Source: Plotosus lineatus (lineage: Eukaryota; Chordata; Actinopteri; Siluriformes; Plotosidae). From it: a DNA stretch of 64,000 nucleotides. Of this stretch, positions 34,161-46,683 are shown in pieces. A program made the position numbers and the translations under genes. A model generated the notes under the pieces. It was not told the origin of the DNA. It made no database searches and was given only the letters and a program-made list of their open reading frames with translations. The stretch lies in NCBI GenBank assembly GCA_024760905.1, contig JALRMN010000025.1, forward strand, positions 155,001-219,000, given 5' to 3'. Numbering within the stretch: position 1 is the first letter of the stretch; each line of letters begins with the position of its first letter.

Positions 34161-34539
34161 AATGGTCTGTGAGGGAGGGGCATAAGCCAGTGTCCCTCCC
34201 TCACGTCAGTCCCAAGGCTGGATAAATGCAGAGGGTTGCGTCAGGAAGGGCATCCGACGTAAAACAAATGCCAAATAAAATATGCAAGTTACATCAAAAA
34301 AATTCACACCGGATATGTCGAGGCCCGGGTTAACAACAACTGCCATCGGTGCTGTTAACCAGCAGAGTGCTGATGGAAATTGGACTACTGTTGGTCGAAG
34401 ACATCGAAGAAGGAGAGGCGGGAGGCGTGTCTGTAGGAAGAGAAGAAGATGCAGAGGATAGGGTGAGATGAAGGCAGATGATTCGCTGTGGTGACCCCAG
34501 AATTGAACAGCCGAAAGGAAAATAATAATAAGAAGAAGT
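34161..34539 (+). mobile_element. RTE internally deleted derivative (5' UTR joined to 3' end)
   Basis: The first about 275 bp match the RTE 5' region from GAGGGAGGGGCATAAGCCAG through GACTACTGTTGGTCGAAGAC to GGCGTGTCTGTAGG. It then jumps at about 34436-34441 to the last about 100 bp (AGAAGAAGATGCAGAGGATA, GATTCGCTGTGG, CAGCCGAAAGG). About 2.7 kb of coding sequence is missing. The junction shows AGAGAAG shared by both sides. It provides an AATAAA at 34274 downstream of the receptor gene. Confidence 0.9.
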
Positions 34540-34802
34540 ATATTCTAAAAAAATATCAGTTTCATAGTGGTTATAATAGTAAAACGGTGCTTAATATTCA
34601 ACATTAATGGTATTGTGTGTAAAATGTATCCCCATGTTTGATTAACTTTTGTCAGTGAAATAGGAATATCTCTAATCCATGTGATTCAAGTGGATTCTCA
34701 GTAGTTGGAAATGGTTTATATCAATTCTGAATCTATTTTTCAGTAACATTGAGTCTTTCATGTGTAAATAATAAAGATGAACAATAATATATATATATAT
34801 AT
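34540..34802. other. Gene-free interval
   Basis: No recognised feature except a short TA run at 34786-34802. Confidence 0.5.
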
Positions 34803-36047
34803 GCTGTGCGACAAACTGCTGTGCGACGGACGGCCCCGCAGACTGTCGCACATTAAAATGAGTTCCACAGACCACAGGTTCCTTTAAAGTCCAGAAGTAT
34901 GAGCCGTGTGCCTGTGTTCTGTTATTTTTAAAAAGTCCCCAGATTTTAAAAAGGCTTTGATAAAACTCTGGAAATATTTGTAGGTCATATTTGCTTAACT
35001 CCATTAAAAAGAGAGAGTCCTGCAGTCCCGGCTCCTGGCACTGGGCCAGAACTGCTCGCGCTGCGGGCCTCCACACCAGAACTCTCGGTCCGGTCAGCAG
35101 TCTCTGGATAAATTGGAGCCTGAAAGTTGCTCCGCTGCTGGTCAGATGTATAAGACCATGCCCCCCTTCCTCTTTTGGGAGGAAGAGGACATTCTGTGGG
35201 ACCCAGTGCAGCTTGTCCCAGAAACAACTGATGATCTCGGCCTGGACTTTCACGAGAAGGGTCGAAGGGGGGTTCCACGCAGGAGAGACGGTGCCACAGC
35301 ATGGAAGCCACCAGATTATTAATAATTAAAACACGACCTTTAAAAGATATTTTCGGTATCCATTTCCACTTTTTGAGCCTCCCTTGCACTTTCTCCCAAT
35401 TTTTATTTACATTTTTCCATCGCCAAGGTAGATTCCCAGGTACTTGATTCCACCCTTTTTCCAGGTGAGACTGCCCGGCAGGACGAGACCTCGTGGCTTG
35501 TCCCCCACCCACAGAGCTTCACTTTTTCCCCCGTTTACCTTGGCTGATGAAATGGCACTAAAATCTTCGACAGTTTTGGTTAAAAAATTAACGTCTCTCT
35601 GGTTATTTACAGCAATGATAAGATCGTCCGCATATGCGGGCAGTTTAAAAGTCGAAACGCAGTTCGGGACATTAAAACCAGAGAGACCCGTTCTGAGTCG
35701 GTGCAGGAGAGGCTCTATTGCAAAGGAGTACAGCATGCCCAACAGGGGGAAACCCTGCCTGATACCCCTCTGCACTTTAAAAGGAGCGGTCAGACCACCG
35801 TTGATTTTTAATATACTCTCAATGTTGCCATACAAGGTCCGTATCCAGGCAATGAGACTAGGGCTGAACCCAAAACCCTCTAGCGTATGCCATAGGCATG
35901 CGTGCTCAACCCGATCAAATGCCTTTTCTTGGTCTAGCGCAGGGGTCGGCAACCTTTAACACTCAAAGAGCCATTTCGACCCGGTTTCCACGGAAAAGAC
36001 AACACCGGGAGCCGCAAACACTTTTTGACATCTGAAATGAATATGTT

Positions 36048-36049
<2 letters not shown>

Positions 36050-36140
<91 letters not shown>
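36050..36140. repeat. (TA)n microsatellite inside the hAT
   Basis: About 90 bp of TA. Confidence 0.95.
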
Positions 36141-36142
<2 letters not shown>

Positions 36143-36455
36143 TGCTCAAACTCAGACACCCATATATCTCTGTCAGCTATGTCAGCCAGCTCAAGATCAG
36201 GTTGACTTACACCTGCAAATGCAGACACATTTAACAGGGATGGGTCGATGGTCAGGGGAGCGACGGGAAGGATAATGTAGCTTTTTCCTCTCTAAACTCT
36301 TGGAATCGTTTCCCAAACGATGCTTGCATTGTAGTAATTACAGACTGCAAATACTCTGAATTTATCACCTTGTTCGCTTGTTTGAACTCCCCTTAAGGAG
36401 GAAGTGAGACAGTGTTCCTCTCTCTAAATCTCTCACAAACACTGTCAGCTTGCGC

Positions 36456-36931
36456 TCAAACGCCAACACCTCTTCCAGCATGTGTAGCGCTGTGCCTCCT
36501 CTCCCCTGAAGTATTCAGCGCATTCAGGTTTGCCGTCATGTCCACCATGAAATACAGCTTTTCCAGCCACTCCTGCCGTTCCAGCTCAGGAAAGGTGAGT
36601 CCTTTGCTGCTCATGAAAGTCTTCACCTCTCCCAGAGTTGCAGCAAAGCGTTTCAGCACTTCTCCTCTGGACAGCCACCGCACTCTGTTATGCATCAGAT
36701 CAGAGTACGTGCCACCTCATCCAGTAATGAACGAAACTGAAGGTGATTTGAACCTTTTGCAAATGAATCTGCCCATGCATCATTAAATGCTCTGTTTTCT
36801 TCAAATATTTTTATTTTCTTAGATTTATCCATCCGTGGCCTACCTAGGGTTGAAAGTCTCGATAAATGTACGGCGTTTTGGCGGGCTGTCTGAGAGTGTG
36901 ACGCATATTTAAGCGACGAAAAATAATACAA
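36456..36931 (-). pseudogene. hAT transposase, internally deleted
   Basis: The start, MDKSKKIKIFEENRAFNDAW ADSFA (36695-36850), is the N-terminal part typical of hAT proteins related to GTF2IRD2/ZBED genes. It passes directly into FRSLLDEVARTLI and then, in another frame, NRVRWLSRGEVLKRFAATLG and LTFPELERQEWLEKLYFMVD (36456-36695), which belong to the middle of the family. The DNA-binding finger and most of the catalytic core are missing, so it cannot transpose by itself. Confidence 0.78.
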
Positions 36932-37840
36932 TCTATATATATATTATTTTATTTTAATATTTACAGATCACAATAATCATACAATTTACAGCTACAATTA
37001 AACAAACGAACAGACACAAATAAAATACTTTAAGATATTGTGCAGTTTTGGTGTTGCTGGGCTTTCCGCGCATGCCGGCTGTCAAATCTGCCTGCTGACA
37101 CGTCAAGTGCTGTCTACGTTGTGTTGAACATGTCACAATAAAAGTAGCTGTCAGTTGTCCATTGCACAGCAGACAGAAGCAGTGTATTGATTGTTCTACT
37201 CAGCTCCCTACAATATACTTAAAATCGGATACTTGCAATTTATTTTCCCGAGCCACGCAGAGCCGCAGCAGAAGGATGAAAGAGCCGCATGCGGCTCGGG
37301 AGCCGCGGGTTGCCGACCCCTGGTCTAGCGAAATGAGACCAAGTTTCATTCCCAATGATTTGGAGAGGTCCAAAACGTCCCGAATTAAAAAGACATTGTC
37401 TGTTATCAGCCTTCCCAGTACACAGTAGGTCTGGTCTACATGAACGACCTGCTCCATCACTTTCCTCAACCTGTTCGCCAGGACTTTGGAAAGGAGTTCG
37501 TAGTCAGTACAGAGGAGGGACACTGGTCACCAGTTTTTTAGTTCTTGCAGATCCCTCTTCTTTGGCAGGAGGGTGAGGACTGCTTTCCTGCAACATAGAG
37601 GTAGCCGGCCTTTCAGCAGACTGTCCCTGAGAACGGCCGTCCTCACTGGTCTCCACCCAGAAAGCTTTATAGAAGTCGGCCGGCAGGCCGTCTATACCCT
37701 GAGCTTTCCTTGGTTTGAGGCTCTGCAGTGCCACCAGCAATTCTTTCGGGGAGATGTCAGTCTCCAGATGCCTATTGGCATCTGCTGACACCTATGGCAG
37801 ACCAGTGAGGAAAAAATCCAACAAGTCCGGTTTCTCAGAA

Positions 37841-38167
37841 TATCCACACTGATATAGTTCATAATAGAAACCTACATATAGCTGCGTATGTCTGCAGTGT
37901 CCTGGATTAGTTAAACATGTGCCATGTCTGTTTTCCACCAAGACAAATTATACAAACCAAAACAATAAATTAAATTGATACAAATAAATCAATTAATAAA
38001 TAAATTAAATAAAATAAGCAATCCAGGATTTGAACTCAGGCCTTTGGGTTGAATTAATTCTGCCATGCACCAGCACACCTCCTAACCTGCTAAGCTGCTA
38101 CTGTCAAAGAAGGCCTGAATAATCTATAGTTCTATTAGCTTTCCCAAAAGGACAACCACACCCATAT
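37841..38167. other. Gene-free interval
   Basis: AT-rich, nothing recognised. Confidence 0.5.
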
Positions 38168-38750
38168 TAATGTGGTAATTGGGGCAGACTTCAATGGACA
38201 TGTTGGTGCAGGCAACAAAGGGGATGAGGAAGTGATGGGCAGGTTTGGTATCCAGGACAGGAACGCAGAAGGACAGATGTTGGTAGATTTTGCAAAAAAG
38301 GATGGAGATGGCTGTGGTAAATACTTTCTTCCAGAAGAGAGAGGAGCATAGAGTGACTTATAAAAGCGGAGGTAGGAGCACACAGGTAGACTACATCTTG
38401 TGCAGGCGATGTAATTTGAAGGAAGTCAGTGACTGCAAAGTAGTAGCAGGTGAGAGTGTTGCCAAACAGCATAGGATGGTGGTGTGCAGGATGACGCTGA
38501 TGGTGAGGAAGGTGAAGAAGGCAAAAGCAGAGCAGAAGACAAAGTGGTGGAAGCTGAAAAAGAAGGAGTGGTGTGTTGTCTTCAAGGAGGTGTTGAAACA
38601 GGCTTTGGGTGGTCAGGAAGTGCTTCCAGATGACTGGACAACTACAGCAAATGTGATCAGGGAGACAGGTATGAGAATACTTGGTGTGTCATCTGGAAGG
38701 AGAGGAGATAAGGAGACTTGGTGGTGGAATGAGGAAGTGCAGGAGTGTGT
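38168..38750 (+). mobile_element. RTE copy 5, plus-strand half
   Basis: Starts abruptly at the VVIGADFNGHVG block of the endonuclease and runs to WWWNEEVQECV in the linker. There a minus-strand piece of the same family begins. One A inserted near 38297 shifts the frame. Confidence 0.88.
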
Positions 38751-39439
38751 TCATCTTTGGGGGTATTCTGCATCACTTCATCTAACTCACTCCAGAATCT
38801 GTCCTTCTCTTCTAGCTCACATCTTGACTGTGGGGCATAAGCACTAACAACATTTAACATCATGCCTTCAATTTCTAACTTGAGACACATCACTCTGACT
38901 TACACTCTGTTCACTTCTAGAACATTCCTGATTAGCTCCTCCTTCAAGATGACTCCTACTCCATTCCTCTTCCCATCCACACAATGAAAAATCAGCTTAA
39001 ACCCTGCTCCTATGCTTCTAGCCTTGCTACCTTTCCACCTGGTCTCCTGAACGCACAGTATGTCCAACTTCCTCCTCTGCATCATGTCAGCCATCTCTCT
39101 ACCTTTTCCTGTCATAGTACCAACATTCAAAGTCCCTACTTTCAGTTCTCGACTTTTGCCTTTCCTCTTCTCTCTCTCTGCCTACGGACACGCCTCCCGC
39201 CTCTCCTTCAACGTCTTTGACCAACGTCAACGTCTTTGGTCCAATTTCCACCAGCACTCTGTTGGTTGACAGCACTGATGGCGGTCATTGTTAACCCGGG
39301 CCTCGACCGATCCGGTATGAATTTTCTTGATATGACTCGCATTTTTTATTTTGCATTTGTTTTACGCCGGATGCCCTTCCTTATGCAACCCTCTGCATTT
39401 ATCCGGGCTTGGGACCGGAGTGAGGGAGAGACACTGGCT
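38751..39439 (-). mobile_element. RTE copy 5, minus-strand half
   Basis: The minus strand contains the 5' UTR (from about 39439), TLNVGTMTGKGREMADMMQ, VQETRWKGSKAR and SAYAPQSRCELEEKDRFW, ending at NTPKDE, the codons directly before the VVIGADF block of the plus half. Together the halves cover the 5' UTR to the linker once, but the downstream half is inverted. Confidence 0.88.
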
Positions 39440-39454
39440 TGTATTTAGGATTCC

Positions 39455-39645
39455 GCTAAAAGATAATAACCATAAAGATCGGGCCGATCTGAGCAGATAG
39501 TTAATTCATCTATGTGTGAGACACCCATGCTAGTAGGCTTATGCTTCTGACCAACCATATTTTCTCAGGGTTATTAAAGTCCGCAAAACAGTGTAAACAC
39601 AAAGATCACAGAGATGACATCTTAACACAAGGGTAACATGCTATA
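39455..39645 (-). mobile_element. Fragment of transposon family E (5' region)
   Basis: The reverse complement matches 60180-60365: GATCTTTGTGTTTACACTG, AATATGGTTGGTCAGAAGC, GATGAATTAACTATCTGCTC. Confidence 0.65.
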
Positions 39646-39679
39646 TAAATGAGATATATATATATATATATCTCTATAT

Positions 39680-39827
39680 AATAAAAATAAAAGGAGAGGA
39701 CAAAGACTTTCTATTCCTCTATAATCACCTGAAGAGAGAGGATAGTTTCACCATCCCTCAAAACAGATCTGTAGTGATAAATGGAGTTTCAATAGAAAGT
39801 CTTTGTCCTGTCCTTTTATTTATATTG
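39680..39827. mobile_element. MITE M1, complete
   Basis: About 148 bp with terminal inverted repeats of about 30 bp: left AATAAAAATAAAAGGAGAGG ACAAAGACTTTCTATT, right its complement ending CTGTCCTTTTATTTATATT. No coding content. Partial copies at 4527-4553 and 10933-11034. Confidence 0.8.
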
Positions 39828-39885
39828 TTATTTGCTCTACCAAAAAGTATTGAGCACTCTCCTACGGAAGGATCTACTCAGAAAA

Positions 39886-39892
<7 letters not shown>

Positions 39893-39952
<60 letters not shown>
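39893..39952. repeat. (TA)n microsatellite
   Basis: About 60 bp of TA. Confidence 0.95.
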
Positions 39953-39956
<4 letters not shown>

Positions 39957-40789
39957 TCAGTCCGTAGTTTGTAAACAATGAATGCAGCGTCATTACATTA
40001 CATGCAGCGTCATTACAGCGTACTACGTAGGTGCGTCTAAATTCAAAATTTGACTTTTGGGGGGAAAAAAAACTTAAAATTGGATGAACAGTAGTTGGGG
40101 AGTTCTACAAAATCAGGGCAATATGTCTCCACTTACTGAGTTAACTATGCATTTCTTAAAAAAAAAAAAAAAACCCACACAATTAAACTGCAGCAGTCAA
40201 CCGCCAAAACACACATTTATGAGCATGTGATATGACCTTGATGGCTATTCTGTGCCACTATGTGCCAACCCTACCGTTGACTTCATGCTTGCTTCAATAA
40301 ATACTGAGCTTTGTCACAAAGTTTCCCATTCATGGTTGGATAAAAACACCAAGTTCGTTTCAATGAATCGAAGCACTGAGTCAAATGCACACATATGCTG
40401 AATGTCCAGAGATTCAATTAGCATTACGAAGAACAATCAGCGCAACAAATTTTATTTTTGTGGACATAATTTCAGAAGAGCTTTCTAATGATCAGTTAGG
40501 CTTTGGATTGCCTCATACAATGTGTACACCAATATGACAGCTGCTGAATATGGGTTACTGTACACCAGAGGACACCCTCTGAAAGCCTGTGTGATTTAAA
40601 AATACATATATTTAGACATATGGCTATTTAATATTCATTTTAACAATACTGAAATATTCACAAAATATAATTAAAAGAATTATAAACTAAGGAAATTATT
40701 TCTTATAAAATAAGGAGGAGATTATTAATTCTGCATTAAGCAGGGGGGCAAATGTCCAAAGTCAGAGTTTGATGTATCAAACAGTTTAA
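39953..40789. other. Gene-free interval
   Basis: About 840 bp with no open frame of interest or recognised repeat; A run at 40158-40173. Confidence 0.5.
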
Positions 40790-40912
40790 TCTTAGTTAGG
40801 GTCACAGGGAGGCTGGCGCCCATCTCAGTCAACTCTGGATGAAGGCAGCGTATACCCTCGACAGCTTGCCAGGCCACTGCAGGGCAGAAACGAGCTGATG
40901 GCAATGCAGTCT
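40790..40912 (-). mobile_element. SINE tail fragment, V-SINE type
   Basis: Plus-strand TTAGTTAGGGTCACAGGGAG, ACAGCTTGCCAGGCCACTGC and GGCAATGCAGT match the tail and body boundary of the other copies. Confidence 0.75.
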
Positions 40913-40959
40913 GGCGATTCCAATGTTATAGGCAAAATGTTGTGACCATATTGTGACAA

Positions 40960-43456
40960 TTCTCCCATGGACCCACCATCTGTGGGAGAGGCTATAGAGG
41001 TCAGGTGCGATGTGAGTTGGGTGGCAGCCGAAGACATGGGTTCTGTCAGACCGATCCGCGGTTACTGACTCTTGGGACATGGAATGTCACCTCTCTGGCG
41101 AGGAAGGAACCTTAGCTGGTGCGTGAGGTGGAGAGATACCGACTATATATAGTTGGGCTCACCTCAATGCATAGCTTGGGCTCTGAAACCACCCATCTCA
41201 AGAGAGGCTGGACCTTATTCCATTCTGGAGTTGCCCATGGGAGAGGCTGCGAGACAGTGTGGGCATCCTTGTTGCCCCCCGTCTCAGTGCCCAAGCGTTG
41301 GGGTTCTTCCTGATCGATGAAAGGGTAGCTTCCCTCTGCCTTCGGGTGGGGGAATGGGTCCTGACTGTTATTTGTGCTCATGCACCAAATGATACTCACC
41401 CTTTCTGGAGTCTTTAGGGGGTGAGTTGGAGAACGCTCCCTCGGGAGACTGGCTCGTTGTCTTGGGAGACTCCCCATGTGGGCAATGATAGTGTGACCTG
41501 GAAAGGGTGTGATCAGTAGGTACGGCCTCTCCAGTCTTAAATCGAATGGTGTTTCAATGTTGGACTTCTGTGCTCGTCACAGTTTGTCCATCATGAACAC
41601 CATGTTTGAACATAATGGTGAGCATAAGTGCACTTGGCGCCAGGACACTCTAAGTCGCAGTTCAATGAGTGACTATGTAGTCGTGTCACAGGACTTGTGG
41701 CCGCATGTTCTGGACACTCGGGTGAAGAGGGAAGCTGAGCTGTCTATCGATCACCACTAGGTGGTGAGCTGGCTTTGATGGTGAGGAGGCTGCCGTCCAG
41801 ACCTGGCAAGCCCAAGTGTGTAATTAGGGTCTGCTGGGAACATTTCGCGGAGTCTCCTGTCCGAGAGGCCTTTAACTCCCACCTCCGGTAGAGCTACAAC
41901 CAAGACCCGGAGGAGGCGAGTGACATGAAATCCGAATGGGCCATGTTTCGTGCCTCCATTGCTCAGGCGTCAGTCCATAGCTGTGGCCGGAAGGTCATCA
42001 GTGCTTGTCTTGGCTGTAACCCCCGAACCGGGTGGGGGACACCTGTGGTGAACGGGGCCGTCCAGCTGAAAAAGGAGGCCTATCGGGTTTTATTAGCCTG
42101 TGGAACTCCCGAGAAAGCAGACAGGTACTGGCAAGCCAAACGTGCTGCAGCCGAGGCTGTAGTATATGCAAAATCTCGGGTGTGGCAGGAGTTCAGTGAG
42201 AGCCCGGAAAGTGATGATCGGTTGGCCTTGAAAAGGTTCTGGACCACCATTCGACATCTCAGGAGAGGGAAGCAGTGTGGAGCTGGGGAACTTCTCACCT
42301 CAACTGGGGATGTAATTGAGAGGTGGATGGAATACTTTGAGGACCTCCTCAATCCCACCAACATGCCGTCCATGGAGGAGGAAGACCCTGGGGGTTTGGG
42401 CGGTGGTCTGCCCATCACTGGAGGTCACTAAGGTAGCAAAAAGCTCATCGGTGGTCAAGCTCTGGGGTTGGATGAGATCCATCCTGAATGACTCAGGGCT
42501 CTGGATGATGTAGGACTGTCTTGGTTGACATGTTGCTGCAACATCGCGTGGTCATCGGGGGCTGTACCTCTGGATTGGTAAACCAGCCTACCTGGGAAAG
42601 TCTATGCAAGGGTACTGGAGAGCAGGATCCAACCGATGGTTAAACCTCGGATCAATATGATTTTCGTCATGGCCGTAGCACTCATACGTACTCATACTCA
42701 TACGTAGCACAGAGTTTGGTCCGTATTGGTAACAACAGGTCGAATTTGTTTCCAATGAAGGCTGCAGTCTGCCAAGGCTGTCCTTTGTGACCAATTCTGT
42801 TCATAATTTTTCTGGACAGAATTTCTAGGTGCAGTCGAGACGTTGAGGTCTTGTTCATGAGTGAGGGAAGGATAGAGCGGGAGATCGATAGACGGATCGC
42901 TGCAGCCTCTGCTGATAAATGGAGCCTGTACTGGTCCTTTGTGGTGAGAAGGAGGAGCTGAGCTGCAAGGCGAAGCTCTCAATTTACCAGACAATCTATG
43001 TTCCAACCATCACCTATGGTTACGAGCTTTGGGTAGTGACCGAAAGAACATGATCGTGGATACAAGCAGCTGAAATGAGCTTTCTTTGTCGGGTGGCAGG
43101 GTTCTCCCTTAGAGATTAGGTGAGAAGCTCTACCCTCCGGGGAAAGCTCAGATTAGATCTGTTGCTCCTCCGCATTGAGAGGGGCCAGTTGAGGTGACTC
43201 GGGCATCTAGTCAGAATGCCTCCCGGACGCCTCCCTGGTGTGGTGTTTCAAGCATGTTCAACCGGGAAGAGACCCCAGGGTCGATCTTGAACATGTTGGA
43301 GGGACTATGTCTCTCGGCTTGTCTGGGAATGCCTCGGTGTGCCCCCTGAATAGCTGGCAGAAGTGGCGGGGGAGAGGGATGTCTGGACCTCTTTGCTTAC
43401 GTTGCTGCCCCGCGACCTAATTCTGAATCAATCCGAAGATGATGATCATCATGATG
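40960..43456 (+). mobile_element. Rex3 copy, long but internally deleted
   Basis: Begins near CCCATGGACCCACCATCTGT and ends in GATGATGATCATCATGATG. Recognisable blocks in order: TLGTWNVTSLARKEP, GLTSMHSLGSETTHL, SLLDFCARHSLSIMNTMFEH, WAMFRASIAQASVHSCGRKV (41925-42431), WCFKHVQPGRDP and DYVS near the end. The reverse transcriptase core from CGFRPGRS to the FADD region is mostly lost between about 42650 and 42840. Stops and shifts throughout. Confidence 0.87.
41925..42431 (+). pseudogene. Rex3 linker region
   Basis: 168-codon frame with SEWAMFRASIAQASVHSCGR, NGAVQLKKEAYRVLLACGTP, AKRAAAEAVVYAKSRVWQEF and NPTNMPSMEEEDPGGLGGGL. It joins endonuclease and reverse transcriptase in Rex3. It ends by a shift at the start of the reverse transcriptase. 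Confidence 0.84.
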
Positions 43457-43609
43457 TTGTGACAATGAGGTCTTCACACCCTTCATACAGAAAGCCATTG
43501 TCTGCAGTGTAACAATCTTGATAAGACCATGGATAGTGCGGAAGTAAAAGTGAATACAACTTCACTGACATATATCCTGCAATGATCAGTTGTAGGTGGA
43601 CATCATGTA

Positions 43610-43690
<81 letters not shown>

Positions 43691-43704
43691 CACACACACA
43701 CACA
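43457..43704. repeat. Poly-A, (TA)n and (CA)n tracts after short unique DNA
   Basis: 43457-43612 shows nothing recognisable. 43613-43643 is A31 or so, then TA to about 43686 and CA to 43704. Confidence 0.85.
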
Positions 43705-44575
<871 letters not shown>

Positions 44576-45078
44576 CAGTCAGCCCTTTACTTACGAAGAC
44601 CCCTGGGTACAAAACTCTCGGTTACGAAGATCATTTTCTTCCCTGGGATACGAACACAACCCCTTCTTACGAAAAGAAATTACAAATTCAAATGCACCAA
44701 TCAAAATTCACACAGTGTGCAAGTTGCGCTGTCATTGGCTGTCTCAACATCCCACCCCGCTGGCCTCCCATTGGCTAAGAGGGATGATGCAGAACCAGAA
44801 GGAGACCTTAAAGCAGAAATACAGTGAGTACCTCTCATCTTTCAAACAGGTACTCTGATTCCGAGAGAGATAGAGATAGAAGGAAACTTAACTCTTTCGT
44901 TTTGAGTTTAATTTTTAAGTTGTTTAATTCAGTAAATGTTTAATAAATATGGGTGCATTTGAGCTCATCGGCAATTCCTATCCCTCAAGGAATCAAGTTA
45001 ATGTTGAGTTTGGACCTTCCAACTGTCAAGCAGGGAATGCACTTTGAATTCCACACCTTGTGGGTTGGGCCCGTAGCA

Positions 45079-45128
<50 letters not shown>

Positions 45129-45431
45129 GTATGTGTGTGTTAATAAAGAATGTGTAATCATGGTTTATTTAATAAATATGTTAATAAAATGGTTTAATAT
45201 GTTCATAAAATGTTTAAATTGTTTAATAAATAATTTCATTTTACTTCTAACACATATTTCATACAAAATTGGTGTACTTTTATCATTTTTAAAGGGTTTA
45301 TCCAGTCCAAAGACTGGAGCCTTGGAACGAATTAGGCATTTAACATGTAAAATGCGACCCCAACTTAGGAAATCCCCACAATACGAAAAGGGCTCTGGAA
45401 TGGATTCATTTCGTAAGTTGGGGGCCGACTG
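44576..45431 (+). mobile_element. Tigger-like element 2
   Basis: Left CAGTCAGCCCTTTACTTACG A, right (complement) CAGTCGGCCCCCAACTTACG A. The interior shares AAGGAGACCTTAAAGCAGAA and TCTTTCAAACAGGTACT with elements 3 and 4. Includes a GA microsatellite at 45084-45126. Confidence 0.75.
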
Positions 45432-45449
45432 TGTGTGTATGTATGTATG

Positions 45450-45456
<7 letters not shown>

Positions 45457-45519
<63 letters not shown>
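45457..45519. repeat. (TA)n microsatellite
   Basis: About 60 bp of TA. Confidence 0.95.
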
Positions 45520-45521
<2 letters not shown>

Positions 45522-45827
45522 CTTTACGAAAGTCTCACCAAATGAAAAATTCAGATTAACAAAACGTATTTTCCAAAACTTAAAAATTAAAACGCGCCAT
45601 TCAAGCATTCAAACTATGCACAAGTTGCTTTCCCATTGGTTGTCTCCCAACACCCCGCCCCACTGGCCTCCCATTGGCTTAGAGGGAGCTGAATCTCCAC
45701 AATACAGTACTGTACCCTTAATACTTTTCATGTGCCTTCGACCCATTATCAGACAAAAGCGTGAAGGAGAGTTGTACTGTTGGTTTTTGAGTTTTCTGAT
45801 TTTTTTTTTTTTTGAGTGTGCTTATTG

Positions 45828-46585
45828 CAGTGCTTCTCAATTATTTTCTGTTACGCCCCCCTAGCAAGAAGAAAACAATTCGCGCCCCCCCACCACCCAC
45901 TTTCTGCCGCAACTATAAATTATAACTTTTTTCTATAATATAGTTACAGGTATATCTCTTCATTATATCGTATCCTTGTTAACATAAATAAAACAAAAAG
46001 AAAGAGATATAGTTCAACTTACAAGAATAACTTTTTAACATTTTTTATTAGTCTGTAAAAGAAAGTGCATCAATTTGCCTTAAATTTAAAAATAATAATA
46101 TCCTTGTTACATTTTTGACAAACTTACCACACCATTTGCTGCTGAAAATAAAATCAATAAATAATTAATTCAAATTGACTTCAGAAACATTAACTCAGGA
46201 GCACAATATATAAACACTTTAACCTACAAAACAAGAACAAATAGAACAATTTGTGCTGATTTTTTTTTCTCAAAATGAGGAAGCCAAGATTAATGGCTAC
46301 AATGAGCACGTTTTGCAGCGCACAGCTTCTCAAAGCGAGGTTTGAAGCATGACACTGCAACTCTCAGCTCCTGCTCAATGTTTAGCTGGGACCTGGACTT
46401 GGTCTTCAGTGCAGCAACAGCAGAGAAATACTCGCTGCGCACAATGGGCAATGAGGGCGCCACTGCCAACTACTGGAGTGGATGTGCAATTACACTTTCT
46501 TGTAGTATGGCGGAAAAAAAGCATGTTCTCCTGGGTCACACGCGCCCCCCCCAGGGGGGCGTGCCCCACTATTTGAGAAGCACTG
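45828..46585. mobile_element. Non-autonomous hAT with 8-bp target duplication
   Basis: 758 bp. Ends CAGTGCTTCTCAATTATTTT and complement CAGTGCTTCTCAAATAGTGG; CCCCC/GGGGG blocks follow inside both ends. GCTTATTG is duplicated at 45820-45827 and 46586-46593. No transposase found inside. Confidence 0.94.
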
Positions 46586-46683
46586 GCTTATTGTAACGTT
46601 ATTTTTCATTATTACTCATGAGCCCCCAAAAAAGTGATTTCGGTGAGACTTAAAAGAAGACGCGGGCTCCGTTATCAATAAAA

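Larger units (their letters stand above)
35940..37322 (-). mobile_element. hAT DNA transposon with 8-bp target duplication
   Basis: Terminal repeats CAGGGGTCGGCAACC (left) and GGTTGCCGACCCCTG (right), with GTCTAGCG duplicated at 35932-35939 and 37323-37330. An 8-bp duplication is the hAT hallmark. 1383 bp, containing a (TA)n array and a shortened transposase gene on the minus strand. It lies inside the Tx1 LINE within the codons for LDQEKAFDR, so it is younger. Confidence 0.95.
34803..37840 (-). mobile_element. Tx1-clade (L1-like) LINE fragment split by an hAT
   Basis: Minus-strand reverse transcriptase in pieces: 37504-37840 (KPDLLDFFLTGLP, LLVALQSLKPRKAQGIDGLP), 37331-37523 (SLLCTDYELLSKVLANRLRK, VDQTYCVLGRLITDNVFLIR, GLISLDQ), then after the hAT 35407-35931 (QEKAFDRVEHACLWHTLEGF, QRGIRQGFPLLGMLYSFAIE, LPAYADDLIIAV) and 34803-35390 (INNLVASMLWHRL, WDKLHWVPQNVLFLPKEEGG). 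The wording matches the protein family of Xenopus Tx1. No endonuclease seen, so 5' truncated; stops and frameshifts present. Confidence 0.88.
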
